Positions 33,530-43,195 are shown, numbered from the stretch's first letter. The stretch is 64,000 nucleotides of DNA from Thermoplasmata archaeon (GCA_027314165.1 DAHVCH010000004.1:1-64000); one strand, 5' to 3'. Notes: generated by a model from the sequence alone, not told the origin. Numbers and translations are program-made.

Positions 33530-35581
33530 CTACGAGGAGAAAGGCGTGCCGCAGGAGGGGCACTGCTTCTCCTTCCCTGAGAGGTTCGCTCCGCACTTCC
33601 AGCAGAAGGGGGTCAGCTCCTGGCCGACGCTCGTGCCCCGCCGTTCCGGCTTGGGGGGCGGCGCCGCGTCCCCCTCCCCCGGCGGGGCGGCGGGCTGACC
33701 GGAGAGTTCCCCCGGGGAAGGCCCTCGGATCACCGCACGACGGCGGTCGGAGTAGAACCGGAAGACGAGGAAGAGCAGGAAGAAGCCCGCCAGGACCGGG
33801 AGCGGGTTCCCGAGGAGAATGTCGAAGATCGAGGGCGCGGGCGGGGCCGGTGGGGGAGCGGGCGAGAGGACCGCGGTGCCGATCCCCCAGGCGCTGCCGT
33901 TCTGCACCACCACGGTCACGTTGACCCACGAGCTCGTGAGCGAGGCGGGCATGGTGAAGTTCCCGTGCCACCATCCTCCCGCGGAGGCCGAGGGCAGCGC
34001 GGAGGCGAGGCGTGAGACCCAGGAGTCGTTGACGGGGTCGAGGACCGAGAGGTTCAGGCGCGCTCCCGCGAGGGCTGGAGAGCTCGAAGTGGTCGGCCCC
34101 GCCGCGACGGAGACCGTGGCCCCCGCGGACACCGACGACGAGGGGGAGAGCTCGACCGTGAGCGTGGTGAAGCTCCAGGACCGGAGCCCCTGGTCGAGCG
34201 CGACGGCGTTCGGGGTCCCCCAGCCGGTGACCTGGTCCCACCCCGGGTTCGCCCGGTCGTAGCAGTTGCCTCCGCTCGTGACGTCGGTGAAAGGCGAGGC
34301 GCCCCCCGAACCGGCCTCGTGGATCGCCGCCAAGGCGTAGAGGTTCGCGTCGACCTCTCCCAGCCGGGCCCCGTTGGTGGCGGCGATGTCCGCGAGGATG
34401 CCGGCCCAGAGCGGGGTCGAGAAGCTGGTCCCGTCCGCCACGGACAGCGTGCCGTCGAAGAAGTACCCGTTGTCCCGGGCCGTGGCCGAGACGTCGGGGA
34501 CCTGCCGGGTGTGACCGGTGGTCCGTGCGACGTAGCTCGCCACACCCCCCAGCTCCTGCCAGGCCGGGGCGGGGTCGTTCGCGGTGGAGGCCGCCGCCCC
34601 TCCGCCGCTGAGCGACCAGGCCACCTCCGGTCCGGGGCCGCTCGCGTCCGTCCCTCCGACCGAGAGGACGTAGGGACTGGCCGCGGGGAAATTGACCCCG
34701 GGTCCCTGGGTGCAGGTGCTCCCGGGCTGCGTCGCCGCAGAGCCCCCGTCATCCCCGGAGGCGGCGACGATCGTGGTACCGTTCCTCACGAGGCTCTGGA
34801 ACTGCTGGTCCATCGCGCTCTCGAGCGAGGGGTCGGAGCCCTGGGCCTCGCCGAAGGAGAGGGAGAGCACGGTCAGGTTGCCGAGCCCCACCGCATATCC
34901 CACCGCGTCCTCGAGCGAGGTGCCCGTAGGGCTCCACGGCGGAGAGGTCCCGGGCGGGGCATAGATCGCGTAGATGGTGGCGCCTGGGGCCATCGAGGCC
35001 GCCCACTCGATGTCGATGGTCAGCTCCCGTGATCCCCCCGACGGGTCGCTCCCGGCGTTGACGCCCGGCGGTGGGGCTCCGTCGATCGGCACGGCGATGA
35101 CGTGGGGGCGGGGGAAGCTCGAAGGATAGTACGTCGAGAAGAACGTCTGGAGGTCGCTGGGGTTGTAGCCGTCCCCCCAGGCCAGAACGCCGATCGTCAT
35201 GTTCCTCGCGAACGGGGGGGACCCTCCGCTCGAGTTCAGCAGGGCGTCCACGCCGTACGTCGACCGGAAGGGCCCGGGCAGGAGGGTGACGCCCGTGCTC
35301 GCGGGGCGGATCGCTCCGCCAGAGAAAGTGACCGGCTGGAGCGGGAACTGGAAGTGGGTCGGCGTTCCGGACACGGAGCCCACGTTCGGTGAGAACGTGG
35401 AAGCGGCCGGGGAAGCGGCCGCGGTCGTGGCCACCATCGCACCGCTCCCGGGGGTCGCCGATGCCATCGGGGACGAGAGGAGAAAGCTCAGCAGCAGGAC
35501 CAGCGAGAGGGCCGGTGCGAGGAGCGCACGGCCGCGCACGGCCCCGACCGACCTCCCCAGTGACGCGCGGCTCACCTGCAT
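33530..35581 (-). CDS. Membrane-anchored sedolisin (S53 peptidase) with C-terminal zinc ribbon
   Basis: 683 residues from the ATG at 35581; the track adds 14 residues. A signal segment (LAPALSLVLLLSFLLSSPMASA) is followed by the S53 catalytic domain: RELTIDIEWAASMAPGA holds the catalytic Glu and Asp, VAASGDDGGSA the oxyanion Asp, DGTSFSTPLWAGI the catalytic Ser, and DVTSGGN plus PGWDQVTGWGTPN the calcium site. The pro-domain is very short. A beta-rich stalk and one membrane helix follow (LPVLAGFFLLFLVFRFY, about residue 600). The last 60 residues end in a zinc ribbon (CWKCG, CPSCG), predicted in the cytosol. Sedolisins are acid endopeptidases. Confidence 0.92.
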   Translation of the reverse strand: MQVSRASLGRSVGAVRGRALLAPALSLVLLLSFLLSSPMASATPGSGAMVATTAAASPAASTFSPNVGSVSGTPTHFQFPLQPVTFSGGAIRPASTGVTLLPGPFRSTYGVDALLNSSGGSPPFARNMTIGVLAWGDGYNPSDLQTFFSTYYPSSFPRPHVIAVPIDGAPPPGVNAGSDPSGGSRELTIDIEWAASMAPGATIYAIYAPPGTSPPWSPTGTSLEDAVGYAVGLGNLTVLSLSFGEAQGSDPSLESAMDQQFQSLVRNGTTIVAASGDDGGSAATQPGSTCTQGPGVNFPAASPYVLSVGGTDASGPGPEVAWSLSGGGAAASTANDPAPAWQELGGVASYVARTTGHTRQVPDVSATARDNGYFFDGTLSVADGTSFSTPLWAGILADIAATNGARLGEVDANLYALAAIHEAGSGGASPFTDVTSGGNCYDRANPGWDQVTGWGTPNAVALDQGLRSWSFTTLTVELSPSSSVSAGATVSVAAGPTTSSSPALAGARLNLSVLDPVNDSWVSRLASALPSASAGGWWHGNFTMPASLTSSWVNVTVVVQNGSAWGIGTAVLSPAPPPAPPAPSIFDILLGNPLPVLAGFFLLFLVFRFYSDRRRAVIRGPSPGELSGQPAAPPGEGDAAPPPKPERRGTSVGQELTPFCWKCGANLSGKEKQCPSCGTPFSS

Positions 35582-35646
35582 TGTCCCATGTGCTCTTCGA
35601 GCAGGACCATCGCGACGGCGCATGAAGGTCCGCAGTCCCGTGGTTC

Positions 35647-38600
35647 CTATGTCCGAACCGGCGCCTGACAGGATGGACAGCTCTTAGCTCCCGTCGGTAG
35701 AGCGGCTCCGCAGCGCTTGCAGGCCGGCTTGCCGCGATGGACCGCCCGCGAGACCTTCTTCTCGATCTTCACGACGTCCTCCTCCATCCTCTGGACGAGA
35801 CCCTCGTGTGGAGGTTGCGAGGCGGGGGCGGGCTGGGCCCGCGACGTAGCGCCGGTGGAGCGGGCCCTCGGGGGAGGGGGCGCCGCCGGCGGGGCCGGAG
35901 CCACCGCGTGGGGGGGTGGAGAGGCCACTCGGGGTGGCCCCACCCGGATCTTCGGAGGGGCGGGGGTCGACGGCACGGGCTGCGCCGTTGGGGCCGGCTC
36001 CGGAGCTGCGCGCGTGGGTCGCCGTACCCGGGCTTTCCTCGGGGCGGATGCCGCGACGGGCGCGGACGTTGCGAGAGCCTCCGTTGGGGCCGGGGAGGTT
36101 TGGGTCTCGGGAGCCGCGGGAGCGGGGACCGGCTCCTCGATGGGAGCGGGTGTGGGGGGAGCGGAGGGGGTTGGGGGCGTGGGGAGGGTTTCAGGAACGG
36201 GTGGGACTGCGGAGTCGGACGCCTGAGCGTCCGAGGAGATCTGGGCCTCGGGGCTTGCAGGCGCAGCTTCAGGGAGGACTTGGCTTTCCTCGGAAGGGCT
36301 CGCGGTCGGCAGTGGGGTGTCGGGGCCGGGGGGCGCTTCTCCGGCTGCCGCCTCTTGCGACTGCTCGCCGAGCGCGGTCGCAGTCCCCTCCTCCGCGGGC
36401 TGCTCGGTGGCCGAGGGCAGGGGCGCACCCGTGCCCGTGCCGGTGCCGGCCGCGGGCTCCGACGGGGCTGCCGATGTTCCGCTCTCGCCTGCGGAGGGAA
36501 GCGACGCGGCGTCCTCGGAGGGCGTGGATAGGGCGGCGGACGCGTCCCCCTCCTCGGCCGCAACGGGCGCCGCGGAACTGAGCGGCTCCTGTGCGACCGT
36601 GGGGGAGGGCTCGGTCGCCGTCGTGGGCGCGGTGGTCGGTTCGGGCTTAGGCGGGACCACCATCGTCACTCCCGGAGCCACGTCCGCTTGGGTCCCGGGG
36701 GCGATGCGAGAGGAGGCGCTCGGAGAGGATGTGGCTGGAGGGGTGGAGGATCCGGCGGCGGCGGGGCCCGCGCTCGGACGCGCTTGGGGCACGACGCTCG
36801 CCTTGGTCGCAGGCCGGCCGCCAAGGGACGGGGGCCGTGTGGTGGAGCTCTGCTGCGCAGGGCGGAGGGTCCCGTACGTGCTAGGCCGCGGGCCGGACGG
36901 CTGCCCTCGGGCGTTCGCGGGCCGACCGGAGCTGCCCGCGCCCCCCCCGGGTCCTCGGACGCCGCCCGCCCCCGGGGCGTACACCCCCGGAGGTGGCGCC
37001 CGCTGCCGCCCCGGGACCAGGCGTCGGTAGAACGGTTGGCTGACCGCCCGCTTCGGCTGTCGAAGGCCCAGGACCCATCCGAGGGCCGTCGCGAGGCCCA
37101 TGATCAGCAGGAAGAAGACGTAGCTCAGAGGAGGCGCGAGCAAGGGCTGCAGCCACGCGTACGCCGAGCCGAGGAGGGTCACGGTCAGGACGCTGTCGGC
37201 GCTCCCCACCTCGTGCTTGGTGAAGATCTGCGCCTGGACGAGGAGCTGTCCGTAAGGATAGGTGACCGGGATCGCGAAGTTGTCGTCTCCCGAGCCCGTC
37301 GAGTCGAGCGTGACGAGGTCGGTGGTGAGCAGCGTCGTGCGGCGCAGCGTCTGGGGGAGCGTGAAGATGGTGACCGTGATCGGCCCCCCGGTGTAGGCCC
37401 GGCTGCCGTTCATCGCCTGGATGTGGATGTCCACCGAACCCCCGGGGGCCGCGGTGGAGGGCGAGAAGGAGACCGTGAGCGTGATGTAGCTCGCGACGAG
37501 GTCCGCGTAGAGGGAGAGGGCGTTCTCGGGGGTCCCGTACCCGGTGATCGGGTCCCACCCGTACTGCGCGTAGTACAGGCAGTTGGCCGGGAGCCCCGGG
37601 GTCTGTCCCTGGGGGATCTCGCGGAAAGGCTGCGGGGTGAACCCGCCCGCGTCCTGGGCCGCCCCGAGGGCGTAGATCCGCGGGTTGAGGAACCCTAGAG
37701 GGGCGCCATGCGTGGCGACCATCTCGGCGGTAAGGCCGGCCCAGAACGGCGAGGCGAACGACGTGCCTTCCCCGTCCTGGATGTTCCCGTTGTAGAAGAA
37801 CGTGTCATTGGCCGCCGGTCCCGCGACGTCCGGAACCCCTCGCGCACCGACTCCGTTGGTGGCCTTCTCGATGGTGAGATAGGCCGATCCGCTCCGTTGC
37901 CAGGTGGGAAGCCCGTAATCGCCGGAGTACCCGCCCCCGCTCCCGTGCCAGGCGGGTTCGCTCGCGACACCCTGCTGCCGGGAGTTCGGTCCGCCGCCGG
38001 CGGTGGCGTTGACGAGGGGAGCCGTCCCTCCCACCGCGGTGACCCACGGGGAGGACGCGGGATAGTCCACTTGCGGGTTCTGCGTGCAGGTCCCGAGGCC
38101 CCCGTCGGACCCGCCGTTGTCCCCCGAGGCGGCGAAGACGGAGATCCCCCGGGAGGCGGCCTGCTCGAAGTCGGTGTCGTAGATCGCCTGGAAGGAGAGG
38201 TCACCCTCGGGGGCCCCGAAGGACTGCGTCACCACCGTCAACCCGGTGAGGTTCAGCAGGAAGGCCATGCCCCGCTCGAGCTCCACCGGGCTCGGGGAGT
38301 AGCCGTTGGAGGAGGTCCCCTCGGGCACGTAGACCACGTCGAGGGTCGCCCCTGGGGCCTGGGACTCCGACCACTCCATGTCGAGCGTGAGCTCCATGGG
38401 GGCGTTGCTGGGGTCCTGGGGGGCGTTCGGTCCCGGCTGGCCCGCGCCGTCGAGAGGGTAGGGGTTGTACGTGAAGGGCGGCTGGTTCCCGGGGTAGAGC
38501 CCCGACGCGAAGGCCTGGATGTCGGCCGGGTCGAACCCTCCCTGGCTCCCCGCCCAGAGCAGGATGCCGATGGTCGAGCTCGTGGCCCAGTGCGGGCCCC

Positions 38601-39471
38601 CGGAGGCGTTGTAGATGTTGTCCAGCCCGTACATGAAGTGCGTCCAGTCGGGGAAGATCGTGTTGCACGTGAACGTGCAAGGACCTCCGGCGGGGGTGGC
38701 TCCGTAGGGGTGGGCGTTGAGCGGCGCGAGGGCGAAGGGGTGCACGTTCTGCTGCAGACCCGAGACGGCGAGGACGTAGGGGGAGAGCGAGGGGGGCAGG
38801 GAGGGAGGCCCCGACGGCAGCACCGCGGGTTGTCCCTGGACGTAGCCCGCGAGCAGCTGCGTCGAGAAGAGCTGGTCCACGTCTCCGGCGTTCCCGCGCA
38901 CCTGCAGGAAGCTCCGGTCCGCAGAGACGGTGAGCACCGTGAACCCGTGGGAGGTGAGCTCCTGCTCCGTCGCGGCCTCGGCCGCGGGCGTCGGGCCGAA
39001 CCGGGCGATGTACTGCGGCTGGGTGAGGAACTGGCCCTGGAGCGGGTTCCCAGGCGTGGAGACCGCGAGGGCGAAGGTGCGGAGCCCCTGCGGGTCGCTG
39101 GGGATGAGCTCGACGCCCAACGTCTCGGGGGTGCTGACCGAGACCGGACGGGCATCGGCGAGGGTCGAGAGCGCGCCCGCGTCGTAGCCGAAGAGCGCGG
39201 AGGGGGAAGGGGCGACGAGCCCGAGGTCGTGGGCCGCGTTCCAGGAGGCGGCCTCACCGTGGGAGACGGCAAAGGACTCTAGCGCCATCGCGGCGACCGA
39301 CGCCGAGGACGGGTTCATCCCCGCGGCGGCCGGGACGAACGCCCAGCTCGTTCCGATCAGCAGGGCCAGCGTCGCCAGCGCGACCCACCCTCCCGGGGCC
39401 CGCCGCTTCCGAGGGAGGGGGGACGGGAAAGCCACCCCCAGGTCGGTGGAGCTCCCTACCTCGTGGGGCAT
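35647..39471 (-). CDS. Giant membrane-anchored sedolisin (S53) with Ala/Pro-rich tail and zinc ribbon
   Basis: 1274 residues from the ATG at 39471; the first 76 listed residues are low complexity. Order: signal anchor (WVALATLALLIGTSWAFVPAAAG), pro-kumamolisin activation domain (about 60-270), and S53 catalytic domain with PMELTLDMEWSESQAPGA (Glu/Asp), FAASGDNGGSDGG (Asp) and GEGTSFASPFWAGL (Ser). A calcium-site region YGWDPITGYGTPEN, a beta domain, a membrane helix (LSYVFFLLIMGLATALGWVLG, about 780-803), roughly 430 residues of Ala/Pro/Ser/Glu-rich sequence and a terminal zinc ribbon (CKRCG, CPSCQ) follow. The tail should be cytosolic. It lies 65 nt upstream of the smaller sedolisin gene on the same strand, so the two probably form a unit. 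Confidence 0.92.
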   Translation of the reverse strand: MPHEVGSSTDLGVAFPSPLPRKRRAPGGWVALATLALLIGTSWAFVPAAAGMNPSSASVAAMALESFAVSHGEAASWNAAHDLGLVAPSPSALFGYDAGALSTLADARPVSVSTPETLGVELIPSDPQGLRTFALAVSTPGNPLQGQFLTQPQYIARFGPTPAAEAATEQELTSHGFTVLTVSADRSFLQVRGNAGDVDQLFSTQLLAGYVQGQPAVLPSGPPSLPPSLSPYVLAVSGLQQNVHPFALAPLNAHPYGATPAGGPCTFTCNTIFPDWTHFMYGLDNIYNASGGPHWATSSTIGILLWAGSQGGFDPADIQAFASGLYPGNQPPFTYNPYPLDGAGQPGPNAPQDPSNAPMELTLDMEWSESQAPGATLDVVYVPEGTSSNGYSPSPVELERGMAFLLNLTGLTVVTQSFGAPEGDLSFQAIYDTDFEQAASRGISVFAASGDNGGSDGGLGTCTQNPQVDYPASSPWVTAVGGTAPLVNATAGGGPNSRQQGVASEPAWHGSGGGYSGDYGLPTWQRSGSAYLTIEKATNGVGARGVPDVAGPAANDTFFYNGNIQDGEGTSFASPFWAGLTAEMVATHGAPLGFLNPRIYALGAAQDAGGFTPQPFREIPQGQTPGLPANCLYYAQYGWDPITGYGTPENALSLYADLVASYITLTVSFSPSTAAPGGSVDIHIQAMNGSRAYTGGPITVTIFTLPQTLRRTTLLTTDLVTLDSTGSGDDNFAIPVTYPYGQLLVQAQIFTKHEVGSADSVLTVTLLGSAYAWLQPLLAPPLSYVFFLLIMGLATALGWVLGLRQPKRAVSQPFYRRLVPGRQRAPPPGVYAPGAGGVRGPGGGAGSSGRPANARGQPSGPRPSTYGTLRPAQQSSTTRPPSLGGRPATKASVVPQARPSAGPAAAGSSTPPATSSPSASSRIAPGTQADVAPGVTMVVPPKPEPTTAPTTATEPSPTVAQEPLSSAAPVAAEEGDASAALSTPSEDAASLPSAGESGTSAAPSEPAAGTGTGTGAPLPSATEQPAEEGTATALGEQSQEAAAGEAPPGPDTPLPTASPSEESQVLPEAAPASPEAQISSDAQASDSAVPPVPETLPTPPTPSAPPTPAPIEEPVPAPAAPETQTSPAPTEALATSAPVAASAPRKARVRRPTRAAPEPAPTAQPVPSTPAPPKIRVGPPRVASPPPHAVAPAPPAAPPPPRARSTGATSRAQPAPASQPPHEGLVQRMEEDVVKIEKKVSRAVHRGKPACKRCGAALPTGAKSCPSCQAPVRT

Positions 39472-39544
39472 GCAAGAGGGGGAGGTCGCCCCTCCATGAT
39501 AAGCCGTCTGGGCCGCCAATCCGCCCCCGCAACGTACGGGGAAG

Positions 39545-41038
39545 CTACGGCTTTGCGTGGACCGGGTTGGGGTTCCAGTTGGCTTTGGTGTATCCCGCCG
39601 CAAGGTGGAAGGGGGCCTCTCCTCCGAAGGGATCGGGACGAGGCGCCGGGAGCTCACCGTTCTTCTTCCGCAGGTAAGCGTCGATGGCCTCGGCGCCACG
39701 CGTGCCGGCCGCCATCGCGTAGACCACCGACTTGCCGCCCACCGCGAAGACCCCCTGGGCGCCGGTCATGGTGTCCGCACCCTTGCCCTCGACCCAGCCC
39801 TGAGGGGTCACGCGGAGGTCGAGCTCCCGCTCGAGCCCGGTGGTGTCGGCCCGCTGTCCCACCGCGACGATGACCGTGTCGCAGGGGATCGTTTCCTCCG
39901 AACCCGGGACCGCGGTCGGGGACCTGCGCCCGCTCGCGTCCGGCGGACCGAGCTCGACGCGCTGCACCACGAGACCTTCGACGTGGTCGTTGCCAACGAT
40001 GCGCACCGGCGCCCGCTGCCAGAGGAACCGGACGCCCTCCTGCATCGCCCCGCGAACTTCCTCGCGGTCGGCGAGCATCTCCCGCTCGGTGCGACGGTAC
40101 ACCAAGGTGACCTCTCCGCCCTTCGTGAGACGGACCGACGAGCGGATCGCGTCCATCGCCACGTCACCGCCCCCGATCACCAGGATGCGCCGTCCCAGGG
40201 GGACGGGTCGTCCCCGGTGGAGGTCGAGCAACATCTGGAGGGCGGGGAGCACCCCCGGCAGGTCCTCCCCCGGAACCTGGAGCTTCCGGTGAAGCCGGGT
40301 GCCCACGGAGAGAAGGATCGCGGCGTATCCCTGCCGGAGGAGGTCCTCGGGGGAGACCTTCACGCCCACCTTCGTCTCCTTGACGAAGGTCACGTCCAGG
40401 TCGCGGAACCGGGCCAGGTCCTGCCGCACGTCCTGGTCGGTGATCCGGTAGTTGGGAATGGAGAGGATGAGCCCTCCCAGGAGGTCCTCTTGCTCGTACA
40501 CTGTCACAGAGTATCCTCGGATGCCGAGCTCCCACGCCGCCATGACCCCCGCGGGTCCGGCCCCGACGATGGCCACCCGCTGGTGCCGCGGCTTCTGCGG
40601 GACATAGGCCAGGTCGCTCTTGCCGAGCTCCAGCGCGGCCCGCTTCAGCTGGCGGATGGCGATCGGGACGCCCTTCTTCGAGATGACACAGGCGTCCTCG
40701 CAATAGTGGTAGCAGACCTTGCAGAGGGTGGTCGCGAGCGGGTCCTCCGCGAGCGTCACCTTCGCCGCCCCCTCGAAGTCCCGCTCGGCGATCCGCAGGA
40801 TGTACTCCCGGCAGTCCTGGGAGATCGGGCAGGCCTCGACGCACCAGGGGCGCCGGCACTGGATGCAGCGTTTGGCCTCGAGGACCGCGTCCTCGAGCGA
40901 ATAGGGGTGGATGATCTCCTCGAAGCTCTGGACCCGCTGCTCGACCGGGGCCTCCGGGACGGGTACCCTCACCGGATTGAGCTTGGGGGGGGTCTTGGTG
41001 GGGGCAGCGCCCGAGGAGGCTTCCGGTGTCGCGCTCAT
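39545..41038 (-). CDS. GltD-like FAD/Fe-S NAD(P)H oxidoreductase
   Basis: 497 residues from the ATG at 41038. An N-terminal Fe-S domain has CIQCRRPWCVEACP and CKVCYHYCEDACV. Then FAD-binding VAIVGAGPAGVMAAWELGIRGYSVTVYEQ, LSIPNYRITDQDV, and the NAD(P)H Rossmann motif ILVIGGGDVAMDAIRSSVRL, with VYRRTEREM and GVFAVGGKSVVYAMAAGTRGAEAI at the end. This is the small-subunit fold of glutamate synthase, also used by NfnB and sulfide dehydrogenase. No large glutamate synthase gene is adjacent, so the electron acceptor is uncertain. TATAA-like box about 37 nt upstream. Confidence 0.88.
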   Translation of the reverse strand: MSATPEASSGAAPTKTPPKLNPVRVPVPEAPVEQRVQSFEEIIHPYSLEDAVLEAKRCIQCRRPWCVEACPISQDCREYILRIAERDFEGAAKVTLAEDPLATTLCKVCYHYCEDACVISKKGVPIAIRQLKRAALELGKSDLAYVPQKPRHQRVAIVGAGPAGVMAAWELGIRGYSVTVYEQEDLLGGLILSIPNYRITDQDVRQDLARFRDLDVTFVKETKVGVKVSPEDLLRQGYAAILLSVGTRLHRKLQVPGEDLPGVLPALQMLLDLHRGRPVPLGRRILVIGGGDVAMDAIRSSVRLTKGGEVTLVYRRTEREMLADREEVRGAMQEGVRFLWQRAPVRIVGNDHVEGLVVQRVELGPPDASGRRSPTAVPGSEETIPCDTVIVAVGQRADTTGLERELDLRVTPQGWVEGKGADTMTGAQGVFAVGGKSVVYAMAAGTRGAEAIDAYLRKKNGELPAPRPDPFGGEAPFHLAAGYTKANWNPNPVHAKP

Positions 41039-41070
41039 CGTACCCCTCGGTCTCCTCACGGAGCGGTGCG

Positions 41071-41079
41071 GCTATAACC
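41071..41079 (-). promoter_or_regulatory. TATA-like box for the GltD-like gene
   Basis: GGTTATAGC on the minus strand lies about 37 nt before the ATG at 41038, predicting a leader of about 10 nt. Confidence 0.4.
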
Positions 41080-41218
41080 CCCCTGAGGTGCGCCGTGCCC
41101 TGGTCTGGCACGGGGCCCTTCCCGATGGCGGCCGACCGTCGCGTGCGAAGCCATATGGGGGGCATGTGTCTCAAGACCGCATCGTCGCGGGGCCTCCCCG
41201 GCGAACGGACCTAGTCCC

Positions 41219-42559
41219 ATGGTGCTCGACGCGCTCGGAAAGTCCCTCCGGAACGTCCTCGCGAAGATCGCGAAGAGCGGAGCCATCGACGAGGACCTCC
41301 TGGCGGAGATCTCGCGCGACATCCAGCGCGCCCTTCTGCAGTCCGACGTGAACGTCCAGCTGGCGCTCGAGCTCACGACGCGCGTGAAGCAGCGGGCGAA
41401 GGACGAGAAGCCCCCCGCCGGCGCCAGCGTCCGGGATTTCCTCGTGCGGATCGTCTACGAAGAGATCCGTCGGATCATGGGGGAGGAACGCACGTTCGAG
41501 ATGAAGCCCCGACGGATCATGCTCGTCGGGCTCTTCGGTCAGGGGAAGACCACGACCGCGGCCAAGCTGGCCCGGCTGTACCAGAAGAAGGGCGTGAGAG
41601 CCGCGCTCATCGGGGCGGATGTCCACCGTCCGGCGGCCATCGACCAGCTCGAGCAGCTCTCGAAGAAGGTGAACGCGTCCTTCTACTCCGACCGGGCGGA
41701 GAAGCGGGCCGAGGTCATCGCCCAAAAGGGACGGGAGAAGTTCTCGACACAGGATGCGATCATCCTGGACACGGCGGGCCGCTCCAACCTGGACCCGGAC
41801 CTCATCCAGGAGATCCAGCGCTGCAAGAAGACCTTCGACCCGCAGGAGGTCCTCCTGGTCCTGGACGCGGCGATGGGGCAGGCGGCCGGCCGGTCGGCCG
41901 AGGCCTTCCACAAAGCGGTGGGGCTCACCGGCGTCATCCTGACGAAGCTGGACGGTTCCGCGAAGGGCGGTGGAGCGCTATCGGCCGTGGCGCGGAGCGG
42001 CGCCCCCATCCTCTTCGTCGGGGTCGGCGAGCACGCCGAGGACCTGGAGAGGTTCGACCCGGCGCGGTTCGTCTCCCGCCTCCTGGGCATGGGGGACATC
42101 CAGACCCTGCTCGAGCGGTTCGAGACCCTGGAGGGCAAGGAAGAGGCGGAGAAGGCGGCCGAGTCCCTCCTCACCGGGAAGTTCACCCTCAAGGAGTTCT
42201 ACGTGCAGTTGGACTCGCTCGGGAAGATGGGGCCTTTCTCGAAGCTGCGGACGCTCATCCCGGGGCTCGCGCAGGCCAAGATCGATGACAAGCAGGTGGA
42301 GGAGACCCAGTCCCGGCTGGCCTCCTTCAAGGTGATCATGGACTCCATGACGAAGGAGGAGATGTCGAACCCCCAGCTGATCAAGGGGGACCGGATCCAG
42401 CGCATCGCCCGGGGCAGCGGCCACCGCCCGCAGGAGGTCCGGGCCCTGCTCAAGTACTTCGAGCAGACCAAGCGCGCGGCGCACGGGATCGCCTCGAACC
42501 GCAAGCTTCGCAGGCACATGGAACGGCAGATCCAGGCCGGCGGGCTCAAGGCCCCGTGA
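41219..42559 (+). CDS. srp54: Signal recognition particle protein SRP54
   Basis: 446 residues. N domain (LGKSLRNVLAKIAKSGAIDEDLLAEI) and G domain with P-loop GLFGQGKTTTAAKLARLY, DVHRPAAIDQL, DTAGRSNLD and TKLDGSAKGGGALSA. M domain with FTLKEFYVQLDSLGKMGPFSKL, and RIQRIARGSGHRPQEVRALLKYFEQTKRA, which binds SRP RNA. It targets nascent membrane and secreted proteins to the membrane. The P-loop reads GLFGQGKT where GLQGSGKT is more usual. The ATG at 41219 fits the family. Confidence 0.96.
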   Translation: MVLDALGKSLRNVLAKIAKSGAIDEDLLAEISRDIQRALLQSDVNVQLALELTTRVKQRAKDEKPPAGASVRDFLVRIVYEEIRRIMGEERTFEMKPRRIMLVGLFGQGKTTTAAKLARLYQKKGVRAALIGADVHRPAAIDQLEQLSKKVNASFYSDRAEKRAEVIAQKGREKFSTQDAIILDTAGRSNLDPDLIQEIQRCKKTFDPQEVLLVLDAAMGQAAGRSAEAFHKAVGLTGVILTKLDGSAKGGGALSAVARSGAPILFVGVGEHAEDLERFDPARFVSRLLGMGDIQTLLERFETLEGKEEAEKAAESLLTGKFTLKEFYVQLDSLGKMGPFSKLRTLIPGLAQAKIDDKQVEETQSRLASFKVIMDSMTKEEMSNPQLIKGDRIQRIARGSGHRPQEVRALLKYFEQTKRAAHGIASNRKLRRHMERQIQAGGLKAP

Positions 42560-42640
42560 CCGAGGGCTCTCGCAGTTCGAAGATCCATCCAAGAGCGCGG
42601 TCGGACGGGCGGTCAGCGACGGACGGGGTGGAGGGGTCGG

Positions 42641-43195
42641 TTGGACGGGGTCGGCGGCGCGCTGTTCGCGGTGGGCGCCATCGTCCTGTTCTTCTTCCTC
42701 CCAGGGTACCTGCTCGTCAAGGCGCTCTGGCCGGAGAAGCGCTGGCGAGGCCCGCAGGGGGCCATCACCGCCGTCGAGATGCTGACCGGAGGGTTCGTGG
42801 CCAGCCTGGGGATCTTCCTGATCGTGGGGTTCGTCCTGGGGAACACGGGGCTCTTCTACGCCTCTCCCTCCTCCCCGACGCTCGAGGGGATCCTGGCGGG
42901 GCTGGCCGTCATCTTCCTCGCCATCGGCTGGATCCAGGGGGCGTACCGGAAGGACCCGCCACCGGCGCCGTCGTTCGTCGAGCCTCCCTTACCCGGGGAG
43001 GAGGACCTCGAGCCGATGCTCGGACGCTTCCAGGAGTGGGCGAGGGAGGAGAGGCGGCTCCAACGCGAGATCCACCGAGCCCGCCGGGAAGGGGCTCCCT
43101 CGGCGGACCGCGAGCGACTTGAGGAGCAACTCCAAGAGCTCCGCGCTGTACGAAGGAAGGCGGAGAGGACCCGGGAGGAGGAGCTCAGTGGGTGA
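42641..43195 (+). CDS. DUF1616-like membrane protein with coiled-coil tail
   Basis: 184 residues from a TTG at 42641. Three membrane helices: ALFAVGAIVLFFFLPGYLLVKALWP, AVEMLTGGFVASLGIFLIVGFVLG and GILAGLAVIFLAIGWIQGAY. The PGYLLVKALWP motif and following helix match the DUF1616 N terminus. The C-terminal 70 residues are a charged coiled coil (REERRLQREIHRARREG, RLEEQLQELRAVRRKAERTREEE). Function unknown. Its end overlaps the pth2 start and carries that gene's ribosome site. Confidence 0.75.
   Translation: MDGVGGALFAVGAIVLFFFLPGYLLVKALWPEKRWRGPQGAITAVEMLTGGFVASLGIFLIVGFVLGNTGLFYASPSSPTLEGILAGLAVIFLAIGWIQGAYRKDPPPAPSFVEPPLPGEEDLEPMLGRFQEWAREERRLQREIHRARREGAPSADRERLEEQLQELRAVRRKAERTREEELSG

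Noticed and set aside
39545-41038. Calling the oxidoreductase glutamate synthase small subunit outright
   Set aside because: The fold is shared with NfnB and sulfide dehydrogenase, and no large subunit gene is adjacent.
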